The notes: generated from the letters alone by a model not told the origin. A DNA stretch of 49,676 bases from STD2-77 sp964503935 (GCA_964503935.1 CAZDCJ010000002.1:1-49676); one strand, 5' to 3'; counted from the stretch's first letter, positions 34,234 through 43,133 are shown. Numbers and translations are program-made.

Positions 34234-34977
34234 CTATCCCTCATCCCCGTGCGTATTAGTTTCGCGGCTTTTCGCTGTCCTTCTTTTTCTCATGGTTCTG
34301 GCAATTATCCAGCCTGATCCGACAGTAACTAAGACACCCAAAAGGATCAATGATCCGATCAGATTCCAAAAGACCGAGACCATGGGCTTGCCGAAGAATG
34401 CGGTTTTCAGCTGCGGGATCGCCTGTAAAGTATTGAGTGTGTCTTTTGGAGTAAATTCTTCTCTGGTTCCGATCGCAAGGACATATTTTCCCCGATTGTC
34501 CGGATTAAAGACCTCGACAAGGTAAGTCCCCGCCTCGGTCAAGACGCCTTCCGGACTTTTTTCAAGGCTACCGGCCGCATATTCCGGTCCCTCCAGATAA
34601 CTGTCTCCCGCGAACGGTTCGTAAAAACTGCTCCACGCCGCGTCTGCCGCGTCGAGCTCGGCGATCTTTTTGACTCTTTCGGCGACGTTCCCATCCGCGC
34701 CAGGCACATCGTCCTTCTTATAGATTACTGCCGAAAAATCTCTCCTTGCGCCTTCGATATCAGGAACGAGCAGGCCGACATATAACCCGAACTGCTCGTC
34801 TGAATTGATCTCATAGATATGCCTCTCGCCTTCCAGCTCGCCATAGAAAGCCTGGGAGACTTCGGGTTCAGTAACTGCGATTCTCGTACCGGTGACTATG
34901 CGCGGCTAATGAGCCAGAACCGGAGAGCCGCACAAAAAAGACACGAAAATCGCAAGGAAGATCGATGTCTTTCTCAT
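34234..34977 (-). CDS. exported, C-terminally anchored protein with TAG at codon 24
   Basis: The frame opens at ATG 34977 with a signal peptide (KTSIFLAIFVSFLCGSPVLA) ending at A22. H23 is followed by TAG (34906-34908). The frame then continues without interruption: PRIVTGTRIAVTEPEVSQAF, a beta-rich domain (YAAGSLEKSPEGVLTEAGTY), FGKPMVSVFWN and a C-terminal span with a basic tail. Signal peptide and body clearly belong together, so this is one gene of 247 codons with an internal amber codon. From memory, CPR homologues have a short AH-x-PR segment here, which would fit Gln (CAG to TAG); unverified. Without readthrough the gene is dead or starts internally. Confidence 0.7.
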
Positions 34978-35012
34978 ATTTTTTCTTTATGATTTAGCTC
35001 AGGCGTACGCCC

Positions 35013-36740
35013 TTACCTTATCGCGTCGGCCACCCTCTGCGGCACTTCCCGGTCGAACGGATCCGGGATGATCTGCTCCGGCGTCGGATTCTCGACGCAA
35101 TCCGCGATCGCCTCGGCCGCACGGACAAGCATCTCATCCGTTATCTGCTTCACTTTGTGGTCGAGCGCGCCACGGAATATTCCCGGAAAAGCCAGCACAT
35201 TATTCACTTGGTTCGGAAAATCGCTCCGGCCGCTCGCCACGATATATGCTCCGGCTTCTTTCGCCTTATCCGGCATGATTTCCGGCACGGGATTTGCCAG
35301 CGCGAAGATGATAGGCTTCTCGTTCATCGTCCTTACCATCTCTCCTTTAAGCACGTCCGGCGCGCTCATCCCGATGAAGATATCCGCTCCTTTCACTGCC
35401 TGCGCGAGATCGCCTGTAATCTTCTCCGGATTAGTAATTTTCGCCATCTCATCTTTGGACGGATTCATGCAATCCCGTCCTTCGCAGACGATTCCCTTGC
35501 TGTCCGCCATGATGATATCTTTGAAGCCATATTTAAGAAGCAGCTTTGCCGTCGCGATTCCCGCCGCGCCCGCGCCGTTTACGATGATTTTCGCATCCTC
35601 TTTCGCCGCCCCGCGGAGCCGGAGCGCGTTGATAAGCCCGGCCAGGACCACGACCGCCGTGCCGTGCTGGTCGTCATGCATAACGGGAATAGAGAGCTCA
35701 GCCTTGAGTCTCTCCTCCACCTCGAAACACCGCGGCGCCGAGATATCCTCGAGATTGATGCCCGCGAAATTGGGCGCGAGCAATTTCACCGTCCGGATGA
35801 TCTCTTCCGTGTCCTGGGTATCGAGACAGACCGGAAACGCGTCCACGCCGCCGAACTTCTTGAAGAGTATCGCCTTGCCTTCCATCACCGGCAGCGCCGC
35901 CTCCGGTCCGAGATTGCCGAGTCCCAAGATCGCGCTCCCGTCGCTTACCACCGCGACCGCGTTGCCGCGAAACGTGAGCTCGAAAGACTTGTCCTTGTCC
36001 GCCGCGATCTCCCGGCACACGCCCGCCACTCCCGGCGAATAAGCCAGGCTGAGTTCTCCCCGGTCGGTCACCGGCACCTTGGAACGGATTTCCAGTTTGC
36101 CTTTATTTTTCCTGTGGAGTTCCACCGACTCCGAATAGATGTCTTGCATATGATTTTCTTTTATCTTCAAATTAATGGATTCGCTGATTTCTTCTAATAT
36201 GTGAACTAATCTTTCTGTTTCTTCTGTATCGAATATGCACATCCTACTATCCATAACTAAAAAATTTGCGATTTCTATAATAGGTAAGCATTGCTCGTAA
36301 ATATACTCATCTTCTATACCCCACCCTACCGGTGAATAATGAATAAACCGATTCCTTAAGCCATCATTCAAGATTCTCATTGCCTCTTTATGTCGTTCTT
36401 CTGCAACAAAGGGCTTACTATCTACATACCCGCCCATACGATCAGGATTCTGTATGCGATTAAAGGCACCCAAAAACTCTATTAATTTGTTTTTTTTATT
36501 AAATACATCTACGCCCCCCCCGCTAGCACGTTTTATAGGCAAACCATCCTTTTCGTTCTCCACCCAAATTCCCTCCCCCGCAGTTCCTACAAGTGCATAT
36601 AACATTAAATGGTAAATAGCATGATGGAACGATAATACAAACCATTTCAGATTTAGGTTACTTTCCGACGGAGTTTCAGAAAGAAACTGCTCCGCTCTCT
36701 CAAGGGAATCAAAAATATTTGTCTTTTCGTCAATCCTCAA
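35013..36740 (-). CDS. HEPN-like domain fused to NAD(P)-dependent malic enzyme
   Basis: Oxidative decarboxylation of malate to pyruvate. Residues 198-575 are a complete malic enzyme starting MQDIYSESVELHRKNKGKLE, with PVTDRGELSLAYSPG, MHDDQHGTAVV, NGAGAAGIATAKLL and ADSKG. Residues 1-197 are extra: a helical domain with LRNRFIHYSP (R129-N130-x3-H134, the R-x4-H motif of HEPN domains) and FVLSFHHAIYHLML. The DNA of this part (about 36150-36740) is clearly more AT-rich than the malic enzyme part, suggesting transfer. M198 at 36149 is the normal malic enzyme start, so internal initiation is possible. The fusion is uninterrupted in frame. Confidence 0.85.
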   Translation of the reverse strand: MRIDEKTNIFDSLERAEQFLSETPSESNLNLKWFVLSFHHAIYHLMLYALVGTAGEGIWVENEKDGLPIKRASGGGVDVFNKKNKLIEFLGAFNRIQNPDRMGGYVDSKPFVAEERHKEAMRILNDGLRNRFIHYSPVGWGIEDEYIYEQCLPIIEIANFLVMDSRMCIFDTEETERLVHILEEISESINLKIKENHMQDIYSESVELHRKNKGKLEIRSKVPVTDRGELSLAYSPGVAGVCREIAADKDKSFELTFRGNAVAVVSDGSAILGLGNLGPEAALPVMEGKAILFKKFGGVDAFPVCLDTQDTEEIIRTVKLLAPNFAGINLEDISAPRCFEVEERLKAELSIPVMHDDQHGTAVVVLAGLINALRLRGAAKEDAKIIVNGAGAAGIATAKLLLKYGFKDIIMADSKGIVCEGRDCMNPSKDEMAKITNPEKITGDLAQAVKGADIFIGMSAPDVLKGEMVRTMNEKPIIFALANPVPEIMPDKAKEAGAYIVASGRSDFPNQVNNVLAFPGIFRGALDHKVKQITDEMLVRAAEAIADCVENPTPEQIIPDPFDREVPQRVADAIR

Positions 36741-37216
36741 ATAAATTCCTATATGATATCTTAGTTTATACCCTTATCCTATCCCCTTTTCCGCTAAAAA
36801 TCAACAAAACTCCCGATTTTGTCATTCCGAAATGAGCGACTGAAAGGAGCGATTGAGGAATCCCTTGTCCCCATATCAGTTGTAGATAGGTCATTTGATA
36901 CATTACACAGTTCAAGAGATCCTTGACAGGATGACAAAAGGAGGGCTCGAAAAGATAAAGAGGGTTTCGAGAGTCGAGAAAGCAGTTCCAGCTTGCTCCT
37001 GGATTCTCGTCTTCACGGGAATGACAACCGTTCATTTATTCCTCCTCAGGAGGAACTTGCCTCGCCGAAGTCCCGGCGAAGTCGGGTGGTCTGAAAGGCC
37101 GGTGTGTTGGATTTGGAGTAGCAGACTTTAGTCTGCGCGCATTTGCATTTATTTAGCGCGAAATAAATTCCGCTATTCCAAGATACGATGCCAGATAACT
37201 TTTCCTGCCCTATACA
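36741..37216. repeat. intergenic repeat cluster
   Basis: No gene. It holds GTCATTCCGAAATGAGCG at 36821, GAGGAATCCCTTG at 36856 and GACAGGATGACAAAAGG at 36924. A second palindrome closes with CGGGAATGACAACC near 37016, and a GTAGCAGACTTTAGTCTGCG unit lies at 37121-37140. These are members of the repeat types seen at 19095 and 21003. Confidence 0.6.
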
Positions 37217-37243
37217 AAAAGGCGCGGTAAACCGCGCCTTTCT
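37217..37243 (-). terminator. rho-independent terminator
   Basis: GGCGCGGT and ACCGCGCC stem flanked by A and T runs, ten bases after the ABC-F stop. Confidence 0.85.
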
Positions 37244-37252
37244 CTTATCAAT

Positions 37253-38707
37253 CTATAGCTTCTCCAGATCCAGCACTTCGTCGAACTTTATCTCATCGGT
37301 GAATTCCTGCATATGGCTCACCACTATCATCGCCCCTTCATAGGCATTGAGCGCCTCGGCGATGACCGGGATATGGCGGAAATTGATGTGATTGGTCGGT
37401 TCATCCATTATGAGAAGCCCCGGCTTCATGAGAACCAGCCGCGCGAAAGAGAGGAGTCCCTTCTGTCCGTCAGAGAGATAAGAGATGTCATGCGCCATGA
37501 GATTTCCCGTGATCAGGAATCCTGCCGCGACCGACCGCATATACTGCTCGTCATTTCCGCTTCCCATCGCTTCTTTCAAGCAGTCGAACACATTCTGATC
37601 GTAATCGAGCGTCGAGAAATCCTGCGAATAATATCCGACTTTCGCCCCTTCGGCGATCCGAGCGCCTTCTCCTTCGCCACTCACGAGCGACCGAAGAAAC
37701 GTACTCTTACCCATCCCGTTGGGACCCGTCACGAGAAGCCTGGATGTCTTATGCAGCACCTTTCCTACCGGCTTATCTTCCGCGGCTCCGACGCGCACCA
37801 CTTTCACCGAATCGATAGTCACGAGATCGCCGCCGATATCTTCCTGTGCAGGAATCGTGAATCTGCGGATAGTCTTATCCTCGCGCCGGACCTCCACCAT
37901 ATTCTCTTCCAATTCCGCTGTCTCTTCCTTCAGTTTGGAAGCGAGCTTGCGCATCTTGCCTCCTTTGTGCGCGAAGAAATTCACTTTCTCTTTGCGGTCC
38001 TGGATCTGCTTCTCGAGCTGCGCGTTCTTCTTCTGCTCCTTCTCGATCCGCGCGTTGATCTCCTCGACCACAGTAAAATAATCCCCGACATATGTCTCGA
38101 CCTTCTTGGTGAAGCTGTCAAGATAGAGTACGCCTTCCGTGAAGCAGTTGAGGAATCCCGCATCGTGCGAGATCACGATGAGCGTCTTGTCGTAGCCCAT
38201 GAGAAAACTCACGAGATGGTCTATCCCCTTGTCGTCGAGATTGTTGGTCGGCTCATCGAGCAGCAGGATATCCGGATTCTGAATGAGCGCGAACGCGAGC
38301 CGGAGCCGCGCCTGCTGTCCGCCGGAGAGTCCGCCCACTTTCTGGTCCGGCGAGACTTCCAGATTGACCACGCGCAGCACCTTGCTCGCAAGAGTCAGGA
38401 GGTTGGGCTGTACTGCCGCAAAAGCCCTGGCGAAATATTCCGCCACTGTGAGCTCTATTTCTTCCCGCGCCATGGACTGCGGCGCTGCGGCGATAGACAA
38501 ATCTTTATTGATCGAGATGAGGCCCTTGGTCGCCTGAAGCTCTCCGCGGATAAGCTTGAAGATGGTACTCTTTCCCGCCCCGTTCTGCCCCATCAGCGTG
38601 ATCTTTGCCCCTTTATGCACGCAAAAACTCGCCTCCGCAAGGAGCGGCTTCTTGTGCACATACTCGAATGTCACTTCATCAAACCGGATAATTACTTCCT
38701 CTGCCAT
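37253..38707 (-). CDS. ABC-F family ATPase
   Basis: Cytoplasmic twin-ATPase of the ABC-F type, which acts on ribosomes in translation or antibiotic protection. Domain 1 has Walker A GQNGAGKST, signature LSGGQQAR and Walker B LLLDEPTNNLD. The linker region about 215-275 is a charged helical pair. Domain 2 has GPNGMGKST, LSDGQKG and LLIMDEPTNHIN, where Asn replaces the usual Asp after the H-loop leucine. 484 residues, short for the family. It ends in TAG next to a terminator. Which ABC-F subfamily is not clear. Confidence 0.9.
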   Translation of the reverse strand: MAEEVIIRFDEVTFEYVHKKPLLAEASFCVHKGAKITLMGQNGAGKSTIFKLIRGELQATKGLISINKDLSIAAAPQSMAREEIELTVAEYFARAFAAVQPNLLTLASKVLRVVNLEVSPDQKVGGLSGGQQARLRLAFALIQNPDILLLDEPTNNLDDKGIDHLVSFLMGYDKTLIVISHDAGFLNCFTEGVLYLDSFTKKVETYVGDYFTVVEEINARIEKEQKKNAQLEKQIQDRKEKVNFFAHKGGKMRKLASKLKEETAELEENMVEVRREDKTIRRFTIPAQEDIGGDLVTIDSVKVVRVGAAEDKPVGKVLHKTSRLLVTGPNGMGKSTFLRSLVSGEGEGARIAEGAKVGYYSQDFSTLDYDQNVFDCLKEAMGSGNDEQYMRSVAAGFLITGNLMAHDISYLSDGQKGLLSFARLVLMKPGLLIMDEPTNHINFRHIPVIAEALNAYEGAMIVVSHMQEFTDEIKFDEVLDLEKL

Positions 38708-38975
38708 GATATTGTCATAAACTAAAAAAAACAGCTCTTATCTTCATGAGTCGTATGGAAGATATGCTTCCTTTGTATATTGATGATAACGCAATTTGCC
38801 GGCAAAGTCAATAAAAATCCGGCAAAATAAAAAGCCTACTTGGTATAATCACCGTTCGGCATTTTCTTCGCGTCATTTATCATTCGAGATTCGCAGTATC
38901 AAGAGTCTTCTTAGCTTTTTCCTTAAGGAAAAAGCGGCCCTCAACCCGATCGTGTCTTTCCCCTTTTATCCGTTC
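38708..38975. other. intergenic region with a perfect palindrome
   Basis: No gene supported. GCTTTTTCCTTAAGGAAAAAGC (about 38912-38933) is a perfect palindrome, and a TATAAT-like GGTATAATC occurs near 38840. Their roles are unknown. Confidence 0.4.
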
Positions 38976-39827
38976 TCAGATTATTATCCCCAAAAATGGA
39001 TCTTTTTCCACCTTTTTTATCCTCTTTATAGCAGCGTAGAAATCATTTCTCCTGAATTTATCCCTGTCCCACTTGGTGGTAATCTGTTTCAGGCCCAAAT
39101 CATAGAGTTCCTCTGCCTCATGATTGCGTATCTCCGGATCATGATTGAGTAGTCCTCTTATGGCGATAAATAAGACATTGGGGTATATCTTCGCTCCATT
39201 CTTATGCATATCGACGATTTCTTTCCATTGATCGCACGCAAAATGGGCTGCAGTCTTTTTTTCCTTGCCTGATTCTTCAAACCATCCCATTCTCAGATAT
39301 TCATTCCCGAGCTTGAGGAGAAGTATCGATCTTTCTACAGGTTCTCCTGCCTTTTTCGTCCGCTCGAGAGTCCGATAAAGTTCAATGCCTTGTTCCAGTT
39401 TGTTGAATATTCTGAGGACCATCAGACCCTGATCCGACAAATAGCTGCCTGAAAGGTCTTCTTTCTCCCTTTCCTTCAAAAATTTGCTGGCATCAAAAAG
39501 GATCCTCGTAGCGAAATCCTTCCGGCTCGGAACCAGTTCCGGCACCGCCATGAGAGCTTTTTCCATCCACGTCCGACTTGCCTTATAATAATTCACCTTG
39601 GTCTCCATATCTTCTTGCGCCTCTCCCAGCTGATAGTTGCACCAGCCGGCGACAGCGCAGAAGCCGGAAACGAAGTCATAGTTCCTCTTCTTTTCATATT
39701 TCTTCGTGTATTCCTCAGTCTCTTTCAGCAGCCCCGCGAGATCGGCGATTTTCATAAGAGCTGAGAGACTTGCATACATCTCATATTCTTCATGACCGCC
39801 CCCGTCTTTTAGGAAATCTAGCAGGAT
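38976..39827 (-). CDS. helical repeat-like orphan protein behind a structured leader
   Basis: About 283 residues, almost all alpha-helical, with helix pairs reminiscent of TPR/ARM solenoids (YNYKASRTWMEKAL-like and ELYDLGLKQITTKW), but no clear family. The start is inferred at ATC 39827 (or ATT 39830): GGAGG at 39835-39839 lies 7 bases upstream, and the added N-terminus ILLDFLKDGGGHEEYE is coding-like. The first ATG (39779) has no ribosome site. The transcript begins near 39938, and its leader holds a 14-bp stem-loop (39875-39921). Confidence 0.6.
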   Translation of the reverse strand: MLLDFLKDGGGHEEYEMYASLSALMKIADLAGLLKETEEYTKKYEKKRNYDFVSGFCAVAGWCNYQLGEAQEDMETKVNYYKASRTWMEKALMAVPELVPSRKDFATRILFDASKFLKEREKEDLSGSYLSDQGLMVLRIFNKLEQGIELYRTLERTKKAGEPVERSILLLKLGNEYLRMGWFEESGKEKKTAAHFACDQWKEIVDMHKNGAKIYPNVLFIAIRGLLNHDPEIRNHEAEELYDLGLKQITTKWDRDKFRRNDFYAAIKRIKKVEKDPFLGIII

Positions 39828-39874
39828 AATCCCACCTCCATGGTTTTCGCTCGCTTTTATTTTTATGCTGTTTT

Positions 39875-39921
39875 ATCGAGCCTTCGGATCCCGCAATCTT
39901 TACGAAATCCGAAGGCTCGAC
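39875..39921 (-). promoter_or_regulatory. 5' leader stem-loop, possible cis-regulatory RNA
   Basis: TCGAGCCTTCGGAT and ATCCGAAGGCTCGA form a perfect 14-bp stem around a 17-base loop. It lies between a good promoter and the gene at 38976 and is not followed by a T run, so it is not a plain terminator. Confidence 0.6.
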
Positions 39922-39944
39922 ATGATCTTTTTAAGGAACCCTAC

Positions 39945-39973
39945 GTGATATTAATAAATCCGGATATTGTCAA
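39945..39973 (-). promoter_or_regulatory. sigma70-type promoter
   Basis: Minus strand: perfect TTGACA, 17-base spacer, TATCAC, upstream of the leader stem-loop. Confidence 0.65.
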
Positions 39974-39984
39974 TTTTTGAGAAA

Positions 39985-40025
39985 GAAAAAGCGCCGATCA
40001 TCATTTTTGACTGATCGGACGCTTT
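39985..40025 (-). terminator. rho-independent terminator
   Basis: Minus strand AAGCGTCCGATCA and TGATCGGCGCTT stem (one bulge), then TTTTCTTTCTC, down from the 40044 gene. Confidence 0.8.
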
Positions 40026-40043
40026 CTGGGTTTTCCCCATTTT

Positions 40044-41039
40044 TTATCTTACGACCGCCTGACCGCTATTATCCCGCCCCTGGCTCTCGATTTCGAAGCC
40101 CGTTATTCGTTCTGGGTTTTCCGATTTCAAGGGAATATTTATAGTTACTGAATCATTCCCTTGGATGTTTGCGCTATAGGATCTGATCTCCGCATGTCCG
40201 GTCTTGGTGAGCTTGCTGATGACTACGCGCGTAGCATTCTCGTTCCCGACGCCATGGCATGTGACATTCACCGAGGGCCATCTCTTACCCAAAGACTCAT
40301 CTACCTTGTAGATGATGCTATCTATCTGGATATATGGAGACGAATTGAGACCGGTATCATCGCGGATGAGACGTATCTCTTTGATACCCGTAAACTCGCG
40401 AGATATCCACGGCTTCTCGACCTTGCAGTAGCCGACCTCGACAGGCGCCACGCCTACCGGCAGCAGCACTCCTCCGAGTCCGTCTACCAACATCCTCTCG
40501 CCTGGTTCCAGAAGCTGATATGCCGGTTTTGGATAAACATAAGCCGGACCGAACGCCTCATGGACTTCCACGTACGCCGTGATATTCGTTTCCACTAGCG
40601 CCTTCATCAGATACCCCGTACCGTTTTCCGTGATACGATCATCGCGGATGAAGTTCATTGCGAGAACTTGTACATCTTCCGAAGTCCGAGAGAGATTCCC
40701 CGGCACGCTCACATTATCGGCAAAGCCTTCTCCATAGGCGATCCTATAGACATTGGAGTTTGTCGGTACGCAGCCTTCGCTCTGATTGGCATACAAAATT
40801 TTTTCTTTTGCTTTGAGCTCGATATCCCACTCAAATTCCTCTTGCCGCAGCTCTTCCTGCAGAGCCTGCCGCTGGGGAGAAGTAAATATCGTGGTGTTCT
40901 GAGCTACATCCTGGAGAGTAGAATTGTTTCCGTAAATTCCTTCCATCTCAGCGCCTGCGCATCCTACGAATGCGCATATCATCAATGCTGCTGCCATCAT
41001 GGATGCCAGTAGCGCTTTCACTCCCTAGATATTTCCCAT
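40044..41039 (-). CDS. exported lipoprotein-like orphan protein with TAG at codon 5
   Basis: GTG 41021 opens a signal peptide (MKALLASMMAAALMICAFVG then C, a lipobox-like FVGC), but it has no spaced ribosome site. ATG 41039 lies 9 bases after GAGGGG and is in frame; its fifth codon is TAG (41025-41027), giving MGNI-TAG-GVKALL. The mature part (about 300 residues) is beta-rich with several N-glycosylation-like Asn and paired Cys, and is probably extracellular. No family recognised. Promoter TTGACA-17-TATCGT at 41084-41112 and a terminator make a complete unit. Confidence 0.7.
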
Positions 41040-41083
41040 ATCAGTATTCCCCTCTTTTTATTTAAGACCATTTTTGTAACCCT

Positions 41084-41112
41084 ACGATATCATGAATTTG
41101 CCTGATTGTCAA
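41084..41112 (-). promoter_or_regulatory. sigma70-type promoter
   Basis: Minus strand: TTGACA, 17-base spacer, TATCGT; drives the 40044 gene and diverges from the promoter at 41140. Confidence 0.65.
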
Positions 41113-41139
41113 CAAATCTATTCCCCGATTCCGCCCGGA

Positions 41140-41168
41140 TTGACCTTTCCTGTATCTACTGGTATATT
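41140..41168 (+). promoter_or_regulatory. sigma70-type promoter
   Basis: TTGACC, 17-base spacer, TATATT; drives the gene at 41231. Confidence 0.7.
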
Positions 41169-41230
41169 AAATAAATCAATTTGGTGTTTCTTTTTTTTCC
41201 TGAATTGAAAAAATAAAAAGAGGAATGAAG

Positions 41231-41686
41231 ATGAAACCGGATTACAGCATACTGCCGTCTGACACAACAAAAGAAGACAGCGGCTTCCTCAGGCAATTGG
41301 GGGAAAGTCAGAAGAAAGAAAATCGCGTCCTGGCAAGATTCGTCAATAGAAGGATAAACGAGATGGACACAGGCGCAGAAGAAAAAGACAGATTGAAGAA
41401 TATGGCATTCTTAGGACTCTCGGTCTTGGGCGCAGAAGATAGACGGGATCCTACCCATGTAAGAGTTACGAAAAGGAGCATCAAGAAAGCCGTAAATCAT
41501 CCGGATCTGAATGAAAATTATCTCATCGGCATGCTTCGCAGGGCGCTATCGGCAGTCATGGAATACAATTGCTACCTGAATAGCAGATGCGAGACGGCGA
41601 TAGAATCTTCCTGGATCCTGGAAGAGATCAAGATATTCTTTACGGCATACCTCTGGGAAATAAAGAAATCCGGGGTAAGGACCTGA
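41231..41686 (+). CDS. orphan helical protein, unknown function
   Basis: 151 residues from ATG 41231, 7 bases after AGAGGA (an ATG at 41225 is too close). The sequence is helical and charged (ESQKKENRVLARFVNRRINE, then SSWILEEIKIFFTAYLWEIK). No membrane segment or signal. Own promoter and terminator. No family recognised. Confidence 0.7.
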   Translation: MKPDYSILPSDTTKEDSGFLRQLGESQKKENRVLARFVNRRINEMDTGAEEKDRLKNMAFLGLSVLGAEDRRDPTHVRVTKRSIKKAVNHPDLNENYLIGMLRRALSAVMEYNCYLNSRCETAIESSWILEEIKIFFTAYLWEIKKSGVRT

Positions 41687-41702
41687 CTTTCGCTTCTTAA
41701 AA

Positions 41703-41736
41703 TAGCAGAAAAGCAATCCCTCTGCTATCTTTTTTT
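41703..41736 (+). terminator. rho-independent terminator
   Basis: TAGCAGA and TCTGCTA stem then TCTTTTTTT. Confidence 0.8.
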
Positions 41737-41787
41737 GCCTTTTCTTGCCAGAGCCCGTCCGGAATACCGGCACCGCCGACGCATATG

Positions 41788-41813
41788 AAAAGCTCCGACC
41801 TCATCGGAGCTTC
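41788..41813 (-). terminator. rho-independent terminator
   Basis: AAGCTCCGA and TCGGAGCTT stem with TTTT on the minus strand, after the 41843 gene. Confidence 0.7.
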
Positions 41814-41842
41814 CCTGATATCAAAAGGAGGGTATCTTGAGT

Positions 41843-43021
41843 TTATCGTCCGCTTTTCTTGTCTCCAGAAGCGTTTATCTCCTTTTCTACGGTATCCTTT
41901 ATCTTGTCCGTATTGACGGGATTCGTAGCTTCGATCTCTTCTATATCCTCGCCCGCGCCAGTCTGCTGTAGGGACTGGCTTTCTATCCTTTCCCGATTCT
42001 CTGTCCTCTCTTGGTTGCCTATGCCACTCCCGCTTTCAACTCTTTCTTGGTTCTCCACCCTTTCCTGCGCCCTTTCTTGGATCTTCTCTATGATTTCCAA
42101 CTTCTTCTGCGCCGATTCATCTCCCGCGGCTGCCTGTTCCTCGAGCTGGGTCTTTATCTCCTTGACGCTTTCCGTCCTTACCTGGATCTGGGTCTGCCTT
42201 TCCTCCCTGAGCGCCTCAAGGTCTTCCGCCGCGCCTTCTACTCCGCTCCTCATCTGCTCTTGGAGAGCCTGGCGCTGCTCATTATATCCTTTGACCTCTT
42301 CCAAATGCTCCTCGATGCGCGCTTTCACTTCCTCCAGATGTGCCTTGGTCTCTTCTGAGATATTCTCATTCGAAATGGCATTCAAGAGGCGCTGACTCGA
42401 TTCGGATCTCTTTTCCCGGAGCTCGCGGAGAGCCTCCGCCTTATCCTCAGGGAGCTTCTTTTCCAATTCATCCAGGATCACGTCAGTATTGCTCTGGTGA
42501 GTGGCGATATCCGCCACCAGGCCATCTATCTCCTCCCGACTCTTGTTCTTGCTCCATTTATCTTTCTTCGCCTCGACTTTCTCCATGAATCTCTCTGCCT
42601 TCTCGATCATCCTCTGTGCCTTTTCCTGCGCTTTCTCGTCATCCGGAGCCTGCTCGGCGATCATCTTAGCGATCCGCATCCGCTCTTCCGCGAACTTGAG
42701 GGCCTTCTCTGCTTTGCTCATCTCATCCCAGGTAAGAGCAAGAGACAATGTCTCACGGACACTTCTCCACCAGAGGCCGAAATTCGAGGGAACTTTGGTG
42801 ATTTCTTCGACTTCCACCCCCTCCAAGTCTTCAACTTCTTCGACGTTCTCATCTTCATCATCCGTTTCCGTAGCCATAAGGACAGCGTCTGTCACTTCTT
42901 CGTCCGTAACTGCCGTACTTGCAGCCGTCGGATCGGTCGTCGTACCTATCTCTTCTTCCGCCCATGCCGGAAGCGCTGGAATCGCCAGTGCGATTGCCAT
43001 GAACACCGCTAAGATCTTCAT
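41843..43021 (-). CDS. exported coiled-coil protein, DUF5667-like
   Basis: 392 residues with a clear signal peptide (MKILAVFMAIALAIPALPAWA). An acidic linker follows, then a segment NFGLWWRSVRETLSLALTWD with KAEKALKFAEERMRIAKMIA that resembles the DUF5667 start. Long charged coiled coils fill about residues 100-330. The C-terminal part holds degenerate repeats of NQERVE/NRERIES. It is probably a surface or periplasm-side structural protein; the function of the family is not known to me. Confidence 0.75.
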   Translation of the reverse strand: MKILAVFMAIALAIPALPAWAEEEIGTTTDPTAASTAVTDEEVTDAVLMATETDDEDENVEEVEDLEGVEVEEITKVPSNFGLWWRSVRETLSLALTWDEMSKAEKALKFAEERMRIAKMIAEQAPDDEKAQEKAQRMIEKAERFMEKVEAKKDKWSKNKSREEIDGLVADIATHQSNTDVILDELEKKLPEDKAEALRELREKRSESSQRLLNAISNENISEETKAHLEEVKARIEEHLEEVKGYNEQRQALQEQMRSGVEGAAEDLEALREERQTQIQVRTESVKEIKTQLEEQAAAGDESAQKKLEIIEKIQERAQERVENQERVESGSGIGNQERTENRERIESQSLQQTGAGEDIEEIEATNPVNTDKIKDTVEKEINASGDKKSGR

Positions 43022-43133
43022 ACTCTGTTTAGATTAAGGATTAATCCGATACCCTCCGCTTCATCTCCATTATACGACTAATCCTATGAATTTACAAAAC
43101 CTCTGCGATTCTGGATTTCCTCAGCCCGAACGA

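Noticed and set aside
36741..37216. Possible CRISPR-like array because of repeated palindromes
   Set aside because: The repeats differ in sequence and spacing and lack regular spacers; no cas genes are present.
23507..37255. Full reassignment of TAG to a sense codon
   Set aside because: mutM ends at TAG right after its zinc finger, and the ABC-F gene ends at TAG ten bases before a terminator. TAG works as a stop, so only partial readthrough remains possible.
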